Program-made: the position numbers and the translations under genes
The notes under the pieces: generated by a model
What the model was told of the DNA's origin: nothing
Database searches by the model: none
The model's input: only the letters and a program-made list of their open reading frames with translations
Part shown: positions 34,993 to 43,106 of the stretch, piece by piece
How positions within the stretch are numbered: position 1 is the first letter of the stretch
Layout: every line of letters begins with the position of its first letter
Origin: Limnohabitans sp. MMS-10A-192
GTDB lineage: Bacteria > Pseudomonadota > Gammaproteobacteria > Burkholderiales > Burkholderiaceae_C
Assembly: GCF_003063335.1 (NCBI RefSeq)
Contig: NZ_NERX01000003.1
Coordinates: 395,418 to 459,417 of the forward strand
Reading direction: 5' to 3'
DNA: 64,000 nucleotides

Positions 34993-35278
34993 ATTTGGTG
35001 GTGGAGTATAGCAGCACCGCAAACACTCATCCCGAAGGTGTGAGGCTTGTTGTCCTGAAAACACCCCCCGAATGAGGAAATCGGGGCGCTTCCAAGGTTT
35101 TGCTCTAACTTCCTCGCTGGTTAGGAGAAATTCCTGCCACCACGCGTGTCGGCCACTGAAGGCCAGCAGTCCTGGCAAGCATATAGCGCCATCTGTCGCG
35201 CACCAAGGCAAAGACTACCCAGGGGTTTAAAAATTTGGTAGACTTCCAGATCTTTTAAACCAAACCCTAGGAGGTATC
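34993..35278. other. Gene-free stretch at the start of the accessory island
   Basis: I find no convincing coding region, tRNA or insertion sequence. Its right end (from about 35221) holds the control region of the XRE-ImmA gene. It marks the change from core genes to the metal island. Confidence 0.5.
35224..35274 (+). promoter_or_regulatory. Inverted repeat and ribosome site before the XRE-ImmA gene
   Basis: GGTTTAAAA (35224-35232) and TTTTAAACC (35253-35261) form a perfect 9-bp inverted repeat with a 20-bp gap, a likely operator for autoregulation by the XRE domain. A full AGGAGG ribosome site at 35269-35274 precedes the ATG at 35279. Confidence 0.55.
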
Positions 35279-36358
35279 ATGATCGCAGATCGCATTCGGC
35301 AAGCACGATTGGCTGCTGGTCTGACCCTGGGTGCTTTGGGTGAAAAAGTCGGTGTCTCGCACACAGCGATCCAGAAGTACGAGAAGGGGTTGCTAACGCC
35401 TTCTTCCTCTCAACTCCTCAAGCTGGCGCGTGCCTGCGACGTCCGCACCGAATACTTCTTTCGCACCCACTCCGTCGAACTGCTTGAGCCAGAGTTCCGT
35501 AAAACGGCGGCCTTTGGCAAGACGGCACAGGATGCACTAAAGATCAAGGTCGTGGAGTTGGTGGAGAAGCGTGTGGAACTTCTCGGGGCTTTTCCAGAAT
35601 TACCTCTATTGGTGTTCGCCCCTCCGGTCGGACTCCCTGAACACATCCAGGCGCTGGATGAGATCGAAGCACTTGCCGACCAGGCCCGCAACGCTTGGCA
35701 GTTGGGAATGAACCCCATTGGAGACCTCACAGACACCCTTGAAGGTCTTGGTCTGCTGGTCATTGTCGTTGATGAAGAACACCCAGGGTTCTCTGGCCTG
35801 ACCGCCAAAGCCCGCACCGACGATGGTCGGGAATTCCCGATCGTGGCCGTCTCAAAACGGTGGCCAGGCGATCGGCAGCGGTTTACGCTGGCTCACGAAC
35901 TGGGGCATTTGCTGCTTGAGGGACGGCTGGCTGTTGGCCTTGATGAGGAAAAGGCCTGCGACCGGTTCGCGGGGGCCTTCTTGGCACCACGCGTGGCCGT
36001 GCATCAATTGCTTGGGCAGCAGCGCCACGCGCTGGAGTGGCAGGAGCTCTATGTGCTCAAGCATGAGTTCGGCCTATCGATGTCTGGATGGCTGCAACGA
36101 GCCAAGCAGTGTGGCGTGATCACCGATGCTGCACATCTCATGATGTTCAAACGCTTTTCGGCCAAGGGCTGGCGCAAGAACGAACCCGGAAATCCATTAC
36201 CTCAGGAACACCCCCGACTCTTCGATCAGTTGGTATACCGCGCTCTGGCAGAGCAATACATCTCTGAAGCCAAAGCAGCGGAACTGCTGGGCATCCCGAT
36301 GATGCGCTTCCACAAAGAACGTCAGTTGGAGTCATCGGATGCGGTTGCTCATCAGTGA
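35279..36358 (+). CDS. XRE-family regulator with ImmA/IrrE metallopeptidase domain
   Basis: Probable antitoxin or repressor-protease of 359 residues. The N-terminal helix-turn-helix (about residues 5-60) reads IRQARLAAGLTLGALGEKVG and VSHTAIQKYEKG. A central COG2856/M78 peptidase domain carries FTLAHELGHLLLEGR with HELGH at residues 206-210. The C-terminus has another helical region (EQYISEAKAAELLG) like the end of HigA/ImmA-type proteins. It overlaps the PIN gene by 20 bp, so the two are translationally coupled. Confidence 0.87.
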   Translation: MIADRIRQARLAAGLTLGALGEKVGVSHTAIQKYEKGLLTPSSSQLLKLARACDVRTEYFFRTHSVELLEPEFRKTAAFGKTAQDALKIKVVELVEKRVELLGAFPELPLLVFAPPVGLPEHIQALDEIEALADQARNAWQLGMNPIGDLTDTLEGLGLLVIVVDEEHPGFSGLTAKARTDDGREFPIVAVSKRWPGDRQRFTLAHELGHLLLEGRLAVGLDEEKACDRFAGAFLAPRVAVHQLLGQQRHALEWQELYVLKHEFGLSMSGWLQRAKQCGVITDAAHLMMFKRFSAKGWRKNEPGNPLPQEHPRLFDQLVYRALAEQYISEAKAAELLGIPMMRFHKERQLESSDAVAHQ

Positions 36359-36848
36359 TGCCAATATTTTGATCGACATGGAAGCCGGGGCGTTGATGGG
36401 CACGCTCTTTCAGCTTCCCATGCAGTTCGGCATCCCTGACCTGCTGTATTACGAAGAAATTGAACCGGGCAGCCCAGGACTTGAAAACCTGGGCCTACAA
36501 ATCATGGAGGTCAGCGGCGACTTCGTGGCGTATGCCCAGCAGTTGCCAGCCCAGCACAATCATCTGCTTCCAGCGAAAAACGGTCCCAAGCCCAGTCACA
36601 ACGACTACTTAGCTCTGGCACTTGCGAAGCAAGAGGTCTGCACCCTGCTGACGGGTGACACCAATTTGCGAATTGTCGCCAACAAGGAGCAGGTCAACGT
36701 CATGGGCACCATTGGGCTGTTGTGCGCCATGATTGAAAACCAGTTGCTGACGGTCGACGACGCCTTCAAGGCGCTTGACAGAATGAAGCTTGGTAAGCGC
36801 CGGTTGCCCTGGCCAGAAGCCGAAAAAATGCTCAACGCCTTGCGCTGA
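36339..36848 (+). CDS. PIN-domain protein, putative toxin
   Basis: Predicted Mg-dependent ribonuclease of 169 residues. Acidic PIN residues are D7 in ISDANILIDME, D89 in SHNDYLALAL and D107 in LLTGDTNLR, in the canonical order. It overlaps the upstream XRE-ImmA gene by 20 bp. The pair looks like a toxin-antitoxin-like module with a protease-type antitoxin, comparable to other XRE-COG2856/PIN pairs. The RNA target and real toxicity cannot be read from sequence. Confidence 0.82.
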   Translation: MRLLISDANILIDMEAGALMGTLFQLPMQFGIPDLLYYEEIEPGSPGLENLGLQIMEVSGDFVAYAQQLPAQHNHLLPAKNGPKPSHNDYLALALAKQEVCTLLTGDTNLRIVANKEQVNVMGTIGLLCAMIENQLLTVDDAFKALDRMKLGKRRLPWPEAEKMLNALR

Positions 36849-36895
36849 GCACAACATCCACGGCGACGGAACAGCCACTAATTTCGCGCACGTTC

Positions 36896-36925
36896 GATCT
36901 CCATACGTTTTGCTGTATGGAGATC
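36896..36925. repeat. Perfect inverted repeat after the PIN gene
   Basis: GATCTCCATAC and GTATGGAGATC are exact 11-bp arms around GTTTTGCT. No T-run follows, so it is not a classic terminator. It lies between the PIN gene and the copper operon. Confidence 0.55.
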
Positions 36926-37032
36926 ACCGATGCCAATCAAATACTGCCGTTCCGGCCTTCTATTCTGACCAAGTCAGCCAACGAATCTAGGACCACTAAG
37001 ACTGCTGGCGTAGCTACCAAACCAAAAAATTC

Positions 37033-37377
37033 TTAACGAGCGCCCTTGAGATCAGTAACGATCATTTTCCCCCCTTCATTGATGACCATGAATTCGACCT
37101 TATCACCAGGCTTCACATTGGCGAGTAACGCTTTGTCTTTGGCTGTAAACACCATGGTCATGCCGGGCATGTCCATGTGCTTAATGGGGCCGTGTTTGAT
37201 GGTGACTTTGCCAGCCTCAAGGTCTATTTTCTTGACTTCGCCTTCGGTCATCGACGCAGCGGGCTGCGACATATCCATCTTGCTGTGATCCATGGTGGTC
37301 TGTGCCATGCTGCTCACAGGCAGCGCGATGCCCAAGGCCAAGGCGGAAACGGTGGTGATTTTCTGGATGATGTTCAT
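37033..37377 (-). CDS. CusF-like periplasmic copper-binding protein
   Basis: Small periplasmic Cu(I)/Ag(I) carrier of 114 residues. The signal peptide is about residues 1-25 (ends SSMAQ), followed by a Met/His-rich spacer (TTMDHSKMDMSQ). The CusF OB-fold contains HGPIKHMDMPGMTMVF. His and the two Met of the CusF site are present, but the tryptophan that caps Cu(I) in E. coli CusF is methionine here. It is the last gene of the minus-strand copper operon, two bases after the DUF411 gene. Confidence 0.88.
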   Translation of the reverse strand: MNIIQKITTVSALALGIALPVSSMAQTTMDHSKMDMSQPAASMTEGEVKKIDLEAGKVTIKHGPIKHMDMPGMTMVFTAKDKALLANVKPGDKVEFMVINEGGKMIVTDLKGAR

Positions 37378-37379
37378 GG

Positions 37380-37868
37380 TTATCCTCGTGGGTAGGTGTT
37401 GAAAACAGTGGTGCTGCCGTCGCGCTGGATTAGCAGCACCTGATACGCATCGCGTCGGTTGTCATAGGATGGACCGTCCATGCCTGGCGACCCAACCGGC
37501 ATGCCTGGCACTGACAGTCCCAAGGCTTTGGGTTTTTCTTTGAGTAGGCGTTGGATGTCCGCAGCGGGCACGTGGCCCTCGATCACATAGCCCTGGATCA
37601 ATGCCGTGTGGCAAGAGCCAAATTTCTGCGGCATACCAAGGCGTGCGCGTGCGGCGTTGTTGCCTTGATCAATCACAGTGGCAGCAAAACCATTCTTTTC
37701 GAGGTGCGCAATCCAGTCTTTGCAGCAGCCGCAATTGGGGTCTTTCCAGACCTGCAAAGTTGCCGGTGCGGCGTAAGCGGTCATGCTCAAAGGGGCCAGT
37801 GCCAGCACGGCGATACCCGCGATGCAGGCGCGCCGGGCGGTGAGAACAATCGAGTACTGTCGGGACAT
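37380..37868 (-). CDS. DUF411 family periplasmic metal-binding protein
   Basis: Exported protein of 162 residues, frequently found in copper/silver loci; its role is unknown but probably copper binding or delivery. The signal peptide ends near residue 33 (MTAYAAP). The conserved WKDPNCGCCKDW (about 41-52) has a Cys cluster, and SCHTALI and EGHVPAADI follow, which are hallmarks of DUF411. The end GMPVGSPGMDGP is Met/Pro-rich. It lies between the cupredoxin and CusF-like genes. Confidence 0.88.
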   Translation of the reverse strand: MSRQYSIVLTARRACIAGIAVLALAPLSMTAYAAPATLQVWKDPNCGCCKDWIAHLEKNGFAATVIDQGNNAARARLGMPQKFGSCHTALIQGYVIEGHVPAADIQRLLKEKPKALGLSVPGMPVGSPGMDGPSYDNRRDAYQVLLIQRDGSTTVFNTYPRG

Positions 37869-37894
37869 GTGGCGCTCCTCGTCAATCGCTCAAA

Positions 37895-38389
37895 CTATTT
37901 CTTGTTGACCTTGACCTGACCCTTCATGCCGGCCTCGTAATGACCTGGCATCAGGCAGGCAAAATTCACGGCACCTGCTTTTGTGAACTGCCAGACGATT
38001 TCCCCCTGCTTTCCAGGAGCCAGCGTGACTTTGCTGGGTTCATCGTGTTCCATGTCTGGAAACTTGCGCATCTGCTCAAGGTGTTCCAGTAATTCCTGCT
38101 GGGTGCCCAAACTCAATTCATGTTTGACCTGGCCTTTGTTTTTGACGATGAAGCGCACCGTCTCGCCCTGCTTGACTTGAATGTCGGCTGGCGTGTAGCG
38201 CATGTTGTCCGTCATCTCGATGGTGACGGTTCGGCTGGCCTTGCTGGCCACGCCGGGCTTTCCAATCGCAGTCTCATCACTGTCGTGTCCGTGGCCACCC
38301 GCATGGGTACCACCTGCAAAAGCAGCACTGGACAACGCCAGCGCGGCGATCAAGGTTAAGGGACGAAGGGTTCGGGTCATCTGGGTCAT
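37895..38389 (-). CDS. Periplasmic cupredoxin (CopI-like)
   Basis: Blue-copper-type protein of 164 residues. The signal peptide ends at about residue 25 (SSAAFA), then comes a His-rich stretch (GGTHAGGHGHDSD). Type-1 copper ligands are in order: His in VKHELSLG, then Cys, His and Met in FACLMPGHYEAGMKG. Similar proteins (CopI, AcoP-like cupredoxins) protect against copper in proteobacteria. It follows the multicopper oxidase gene by 30 bp in the same operon. Confidence 0.88.
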   Translation of the reverse strand: MTQMTRTLRPLTLIAALALSSAAFAGGTHAGGHGHDSDETAIGKPGVASKASRTVTIEMTDNMRYTPADIQVKQGETVRFIVKNKGQVKHELSLGTQQELLEHLEQMRKFPDMEHDEPSKVTLAPGKQGEIVWQFTKAGAVNFACLMPGHYEAGMKGQVKVNKK

Positions 38390-38419
38390 TGCGATTTCTC
38401 CTGGGTTGAATGAAAAGGA

Positions 38420-39838
38420 TCAGTGGTTGTCGTGGCCGCCGCCGCTTGGCTTGCGCACTTTTACTTCCGTTGGGGTGAGCGGCTTCTCGGCGCGTGGCAT
38501 GGATTGCCCGCCTTCCGACTTGAAGCGGGCGGGTTTGGCCAGTGGCCCGGTGTATTCGTGCGCAACCGAGCCTTCCGGGTGCTTGAACCAGCCCGGATTG
38601 CTGTAATCACCGGGCTTTTGGTCGCGGCGTACCTTGAGCACGCTGAACATGCCGCCCATCTCGACCGAGCCGAACGGGCCTTCGCCGGTCATCATGGGCG
38701 CGGTGTTGTCAGGAATGGGCATTTCCATCTCGGTCATGTCGGCCATGCCGCGCTCGCCCATCACCATGTAGTCTGGAATCAAGGAATTGATCTTCTTGGC
38801 GATCCCTCGATGATCAACACCGATGAGCGTGGGCACATTGTGACCCATGGCATTCATGGTGTGGTGACTCTTGTGGCAATGGAAGGCCCAGTCGCCTTCC
38901 TCGTCGGCGAGAAATTCGATCTGCCGCATTTGGCCGACCGCGACATCGGTGGTGACCTCGTACCAGCGAGTGCTCTTGGGAGTTGGCCCGCCATCTGTGC
39001 CAGTGACGAGAAACTCGTGCCCGTGCAGGTGGATCGGGTGGTTGGTCATCGTCAGGTTGCCGATACGAATGCGAACCTTGTCGTTCAACCGCACATTCAA
39101 TGAATCGATGCCGGGAAAGATTCGGCTGTTCCAGCTCCACAGGTTGAAGTCCAGCATCGTCATGATCTTGGGCGTGTAGCTCCCAGGGTCGATGTCGTAG
39201 GCGTTGAGTAGGAAACAAAAATCCCGGTTCACTTCATCGATCAGCGGATGCTTGGCCTTGGGGTGCGTGATCCAGAAGCCCATCATGCCCATGGCCATCT
39301 GCGTCATTTCATCCGCGTGTGGGTGATACATGAAGGTGCCGGGACGACGCGCGACAAATTCATACACAAAAGTTTTACCTGGTTGAATGGCGGGTTGATT
39401 CAGTCCAGCAACTCCATCCATACCATTGGGCAAACGTTGTCCATGCCAGTGAATGCTGGTGTGCTCAGGGAGCTTGTTCGTCACAAAGATCCGCACGCGG
39501 TCGCCCTCGACCACTTCGATGGTGGGGCCTGGGCTTTGCCCGTTGTAGCCCCACAGGTGGGCCTTGAAGCCTGGGGCCATCTCGCGCACCACTGGCTCGG
39601 CCACCAAGTGAAACTCTTTTACGCCGTTGTTCATACGCCAGGGCAAAGTCCAACCGTTGAGTGTCACCACCGGGTTGTATGAGCGCCCAGTATTGGGCAC
39701 CAGTGGCGGCATGGTGTCAGGGCTGGTTTGAATGACGGGCTCTGGCAAGGCTGCAAGTGCCACGCGGCTCACAGCACTGGCTGCAACTGCACCACCAGCG
39801 ATACTGGCCAATCGGAAAAAATCTCTTCTGGATGTCAT
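38420..39838 (-). CDS. Multicopper oxidase, copper-resistance type
   Basis: Periplasmic oxidase that probably converts Cu(I) to the less toxic Cu(II). It is 472 residues. A twin-arginine signal (SRRDFFRLASIAGG) lies at the N-terminus. All copper motifs are present: IHWHGQRL, YHPHADEM, NHPIHLHGHEF and the terminal HCHKSHHTMNAMGH carrying the Cys-His type-1/type-3 link. It is shorter than classical CopA/PcoA (about 600) and lacks their long Met-rich insert. It lies between the TolC-like and cupredoxin genes. Confidence 0.92.
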   Translation of the reverse strand: MTSRRDFFRLASIAGGAVAASAVSRVALAALPEPVIQTSPDTMPPLVPNTGRSYNPVVTLNGWTLPWRMNNGVKEFHLVAEPVVREMAPGFKAHLWGYNGQSPGPTIEVVEGDRVRIFVTNKLPEHTSIHWHGQRLPNGMDGVAGLNQPAIQPGKTFVYEFVARRPGTFMYHPHADEMTQMAMGMMGFWITHPKAKHPLIDEVNRDFCFLLNAYDIDPGSYTPKIMTMLDFNLWSWNSRIFPGIDSLNVRLNDKVRIRIGNLTMTNHPIHLHGHEFLVTGTDGGPTPKSTRWYEVTTDVAVGQMRQIEFLADEEGDWAFHCHKSHHTMNAMGHNVPTLIGVDHRGIAKKINSLIPDYMVMGERGMADMTEMEMPIPDNTAPMMTGEGPFGSVEMGGMFSVLKVRRDQKPGDYSNPGWFKHPEGSVAHEYTGPLAKPARFKSEGGQSMPRAEKPLTPTEVKVRKPSGGGHDNH

Positions 39839-39854
39839 TGCTTTACTCTCGTGT

Positions 39855-41288
39855 TCAATGTCCAGCCGCGCCAGCGCTAGGCGCGCTGGTCATCACGGAC
39901 AGGGAGGTCGTGGTGGGGCGGCCGATCAACGATGCCTGCAAGGCTGCGTCCGCCAGCCAGTACTGCTGCTGCGCAGCGATGGCGGCGGTCACGGTGCCGA
40001 CTTGATCACGAGCATCGGCCATCAGCTCAAAGACACCAATCAGCATGCCGTTGTAGCGAAGTTGGTTTTCATCGGAGATCACACGGCGCACGGGCAGCAC
40101 TTCATCCCGGTAATGCTTGGCCACATCAAATGATGTGCGATAGGCCGAATAACTCTCGCGCAAGTGCGAGCCCGCCGCGCGCACCGTGGCCTCCAGTTGA
40201 TTGGCCGCCGCGAGCGTGCGGGCATTCCACGCATCGCGCTGCATGCCGCCCCAGTCGAAAATTGGTAAGCGAACCGCCACCTCGAATCCGCGCGGTTCGG
40301 TTCGGGTTCCTGCTGCGTTGTCAAATACCGTATTGCGCCGCGCGGTCAGTTCGATGTCGGTGAAGCTGGTGATGATGTTCAAGCCTTGTGCCTTGCCCGC
40401 GCCAGCCAGTGCGCTTTGCGCCAAACGAATGTCCAGACGACCATTCGTCGCCAATGCGCCGACCGTATTTGGTTCGAGCGGCGCTTTGGGCAAATCGGGC
40501 AGACGTTCGGGCAGTTGGAGTTGTTGCCCCTGCGCCTCATCAAGCCCCAGCAAACGAATCAGTTCCTCCCGGCTCGCGGTCGCTTGGTGTTGGGTAGTCG
40601 CCAGGCGGGTAGCGGCATCGGCATAGAAAGATTGCTCACGGGCACGACTGATGCGATTGAAGTTGCCTACCGACTGCATGCGCCGCGCGAGTTCGGCACC
40701 GGCCTCGGCGCTTTCAAACACCTGTCGCGCGTAGCTCAGGGCCTGCTGAGCCGCCACAGCGCGCACCCAGGCTTGGCGTACCTGCGTCACACGATCCACC
40801 ACCTCAGCAGAAAGACGCAATTGCGCCTGCTCGATGCGGCGCTCGGCGATGCCAGTGCGGGCAGGCAAGGTCAAGATATCTAGCAGACCAAACGAGAGCG
40901 AGCGCGCCAACTCCAGCTCATCACCAACCACCATGCGCTCAAAACTGAAGATGGGGTTAGCAATGCGCCCGACTTGTGCCGCGTCGGCGGACTCCGCCCA
41001 ACCTTGCGCCAGCAGGGCTTGCAAGGCGTGGCTGTTGGTCAATGCGAGCTGCACAGCTTCTTTCTGCCCAAGGGGTTTTGCCAGCAATTGGGCAGCGAGC
41101 TGTGCGCGTTGCTCACGTTCCTGATTGCTTTGGGCCAAGCTCAATTGCCCGTCAGTGAAGCCGGTGGTCTCGGTATTGACGCGGTTCACGTTCTGCTCAA
41201 GGCTGACGCTGGCACAGCCAGACAAAACCCCGATAGCAACCACGGACACCGCCAGCTTGGCGCGATGAGATGAGAGCAAGCGCTTCAT
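39855..41288 (-). CDS. TolC-family outer-membrane lipoprotein of the copper operon
   Basis: Outer-membrane channel-like protein of 477 residues with a lipoprotein signal (GVLSGCASV, lipid-bearing Cys near residue 25). It has the long coiled-coil repeats of the OEP family, for example QAWVRAVAAQQALSYARQVFESA and LAAANQLEATVRAAGSHLRES. The gene sits in a copper operon without a linked RND pump, so its partner may be a pump encoded elsewhere. It overlaps the upstream small gene by four bases. Confidence 0.88.
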   Translation of the reverse strand: MKRLLSSHRAKLAVSVVAIGVLSGCASVSLEQNVNRVNTETTGFTDGQLSLAQSNQEREQRAQLAAQLLAKPLGQKEAVQLALTNSHALQALLAQGWAESADAAQVGRIANPIFSFERMVVGDELELARSLSFGLLDILTLPARTGIAERRIEQAQLRLSAEVVDRVTQVRQAWVRAVAAQQALSYARQVFESAEAGAELARRMQSVGNFNRISRAREQSFYADAATRLATTQHQATASREELIRLLGLDEAQGQQLQLPERLPDLPKAPLEPNTVGALATNGRLDIRLAQSALAGAGKAQGLNIITSFTDIELTARRNTVFDNAAGTRTEPRGFEVAVRLPIFDWGGMQRDAWNARTLAAANQLEATVRAAGSHLRESYSAYRTSFDVAKHYRDEVLPVRRVISDENQLRYNGMLIGVFELMADARDQVGTVTAAIAAQQQYWLADAALQASLIGRPTTTSLSVMTSAPSAGAAGH

Positions 41289-41605
41289 TGCTTGCCTCCC
41301 TCATGGTGACCGGCATGCGGATTGGCCGCCGGTGGCGTATCGGGCGCTGGCTGTCCAGTTGCGGCTTCCTTGGCGTAGGCGCGCCAGCCGCCAATCCGGC
41401 CAACCCGGTCATTGGCCTCACGCCAGGACTGCACCGCCTGATCGGTGTAGCCCTGATAACTCGCCAATGCAGAGGCGTACTGCAACTTGGTCGGCAATGG
41501 ATTGGCCTGAATTTTTTCCACTGGCGCGGCCAGTGCGGCACCGGTAGCCAGCACGCAGAGCCACGGCAACAGACTTCTGGACAGGGACGAAGGGTTTGGC
41601 ATCAC
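41285..41605 (-). CDS. Small exported His-tailed protein of the copper operon
   Basis: Unrecognised protein of 106 residues. The signal peptide is about residues 1-27 (LCVLATGAALAAP). The middle holds a helical repeat-like stretch (YASALASYQGYTDQAVQSWR) and the C-terminus a metal-binding-like tail (NPHAGHHEGGK). It is the first gene of the minus-strand copper operon, directly downstream of the CopR-type box. I know of similar small ORFs beside TolC/multicopper oxidase genes in beta-proteobacteria but no assigned function. Confidence 0.7.
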   Translation of the reverse strand: MMPNPSSLSRSLLPWLCVLATGAALAAPVEKIQANPLPTKLQYASALASYQGYTDQAVQSWREANDRVGRIGGWRAYAKEAATGQPAPDTPPAANPHAGHHEGGKQ

Positions 41606-41675
41606 CGCAGGCTCCTTTCAATTTGTTGAAACATGAGAAGAGTTTGGGCCACCACCCCTGTCAGGAGGGTGATTC

Positions 41676-41699
41676 CAAGATGACATTTATGTCATCTTG
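41676..41699. promoter_or_regulatory. CopR/CusR-type box in the divergent copper promoter
   Basis: CAAGATGACAT and ATGTCATCTTG are exact 11-bp arms around TT. The core TGACA-N4-TGTCA matches the spacing of the known CusR/CopR consensus. It lies between the minus-strand copper operon and copR, so it can serve both. Confidence 0.8.
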
Positions 41700-41756
41700 C
41701 TGCCATAAAGACAAAATTCTGTCAGACTAACCGGTAGAAATAGATGGAGCAGGCCC

Positions 41757-42443
41757 GTGAAAATATTGATCGTTGAAGACGAACCGAAAACCGGCGAATA
41801 CCTGCGCCAAGGGTTGAATGAAGCCGGTTTTGTCGCGGATTTGGCGGCCACTGGCAGTGACGGGCTGCACCTGGCGTTGCATGGCGAATACGACCTAGTG
41901 ATCCTGGACGTGATGCTGCCGGAACTGGATGGCTGGCAGGTGCTGGCATCACTGCGGCGGCGCGGGCTGGAAATGCCGGTGCTGTTTCTGACCGCCCGCG
42001 ATCAGGTGGAAGACCGTGTGAAGGGGCTGGAGTTGGGAGCCGACGATTACCTAGTCAAACCGTTTTCTTTTGCCGAGCTGTTGGCCCGCGTGCGCACCAT
42101 CCTGCGGCGTGGACGAGGCGGCGGACTGGACAGCAATGTCCTGCGCGTGGCCGATCTGGAGCTGGACTTGCTGCGCCGCCGCGTCACGCGAGGCGGAAAG
42201 CGCATTGACCTGACGGCCAAGGAGTTCGGTTTGCTGGAATTGCTGATGCGCCGTCAAGGCGAAGTGCTGCCGCGCTCATTGATTGCCTCGCAGGTGTGGG
42301 ACATGAATTTCGATTCGGACACCAATGTCATCGAGGTGGCCATGCGCCGACTGCGACTGAAGGTTGACGACGGGCAGCCCGTTAAATTAATCCAGACAGT
42401 GCGAGGTATGGGCTACGTGCTGGAAGTGCCGCAGGAGCCTTGA
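41757..42443 (+). CDS. copR: Heavy-metal response regulator, OmpR family
   Basis: DNA-binding response regulator of a copper-sensing two-component system. It is 228 residues from a GTG start. The receiver domain has the acidic pair EDE near residue 7, phospho-acceptor D52 in LVILDVMLP, and lysine in [10 protein letters not shown]. The C-terminal winged helix is [20 protein letters not shown] and GYVLEVP. It is directly followed by the first codons of its sensor gene, which is broken, so the usual input is missing here. Confidence 0.94.
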   Translation: MKILIVEDEPKTGEYLRQGLNEAGFVADLAATGSDGLHLALHGEYDLVILDVMLPELDGWQVLASLRRRGLEMPVLFLTARDQVEDRVKGLELGADDYLVKPFSFAELLARVRTILRRGRGGGLDSNVLRVADLELDLLRRRVTRGGKRIDLTAKEFGLLELLMRRQGEVLPRSLIASQVWDMNFDSDTNVIEVAMRRLRLKVDDGQPVKLIQTVRGMGYVLEVPQEP

Positions 42444-42665
42444 ATGTTGCGCCGCCTTTCGCTGATCCGCCGTCTGACCCTGTTCTTCACCCTGGTGGCC
42501 GCCAGTGTGGTGCTGGGATTGGGCGGGCTGTTCATGACGGCGGCGGACCGTCATTTCATCGAGCTAGATCGCAGCGTACTGCAAGACAAGCGACACCTCA
42601 TCGACGACATCCTGGCCAGCGCCAATTCTGCCGAGGACCTGCGTTGGCGGCTCACCTGCGGATAG
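42444..42665 (+). pseudogene. copS: Truncated copper sensor histidine kinase CopS/CusS
   Basis: Only the first 70 or so codons remain. The first transmembrane helix (LTLFFTLVAASVVLGLGGLF, about residues 12-31) and the start of the periplasmic sensor domain (DRHFIELDRSVLQDKRHLIDD) are clear. At about 42650 the frame leaves CopS-like sequence and hits TAG at 42663. The rest of the sensor, HAMP, HisKA and ATPase domains (about 390 residues) are absent. The sequence at the break becomes the antisense 5' part of a recombinase gene, so a deletion or insertion joined them. Confidence 0.88.
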
Positions 42666-42824
42666 TTCGTGGACCTGCAGCCAATCGTTCAGATCAGCAA
42701 ACAACTTCTTCTTTTTGGCAACGGTACTTGGTTTGTATCCTTGCCGAAGTAACTCAACTTCAAAATCCCGCAAAAGATCATCGCGGGCGCATACAGCTTG
42801 GGCTTCTAGGGGTTTGATCGACAT
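42652..42824 (-). pseudogene. 5' fragment of a tyrosine recombinase gene
   Basis: From an ATG at 42824 with a strong ribosome site (AAGGAG, five bases upstream), about 57 residues read like a core-binding (SAM-like) domain of tyrosine recombinases: LLRDFEVELLRQGYKPSTVA followed by LFADLNDWLQVHELS. The open frame continues to 42564 only by running antisense through copS. The catalytic domain is missing. Next to it lies a cluster of short inverted repeats typical of a recombinase end. I infer a relic of a recombinase-based mobile element. Confidence 0.65.
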
Positions 42825-42870
42825 GAGAACTCCTTGAAATAGGGGCTCTCATCATGCGCGTGACATTTTT

Positions 42871-42979
42871 TTATGCCGACTTCATCGCAACTCTTTCCGC
42901 TACACAGGCCGGATTTCCGACGCAGGTCGGCATAACCAGGACATCGGCGTAATGCTGCTTATGCCGATGTCGGCATAAG
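42871..42979. repeat. Cluster of TTATGCCGAC motifs at a mobile-element end
   Basis: TTATGCCGAC occurs at 42871-42880, inverted at 42926-42935, inverted with one change at 42942-42952, and as a back-to-back pair at 42959-42967 and 42970-42978 (centre TG). The last palindrome abuts the interrupted DUF3489 gene, so it is probably the right end of the element whose recombinase fragment begins at 42824. Confidence 0.7.
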
Positions 42980-42982
42980 GTT

Positions 42983-43099
42983 CACACCGTGCGCGGTGCG
43001 ATGGCAGGCGCACTCAAAAAGAAGCTGGGGCTAGAAATCACCTCAGAGAAGCAGACCGGCACAGACCGCGTCTACCGAATCACCACCACAACCGTTTGA
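42983..43099 (+). pseudogene. 3' fragment of a DUF3489 gene
   Basis: The 38 in-frame codons before TGA at 43097 read HTVRGAMAGALKKKLGLEI and end GTDRVYRI plus five residues, the conserved C-terminus of DUF3489 proteins often found on integrative elements and plasmids. Upstream, the frame enters the repeat cluster and meets a stop at 42950. No start codon with a ribosome site remains, so this is a remnant. Confidence 0.72.
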
Positions 43100-43106
43100 G
43101 GACCTC

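Noticed and set aside
34993..35060. Possible tRNA or attachment-site remnant at the left island edge
   Set aside because: GGTGGTGGAG recalls a reversed tRNA end, but no cloverleaf or matching direct repeat near the right end could be found by eye.
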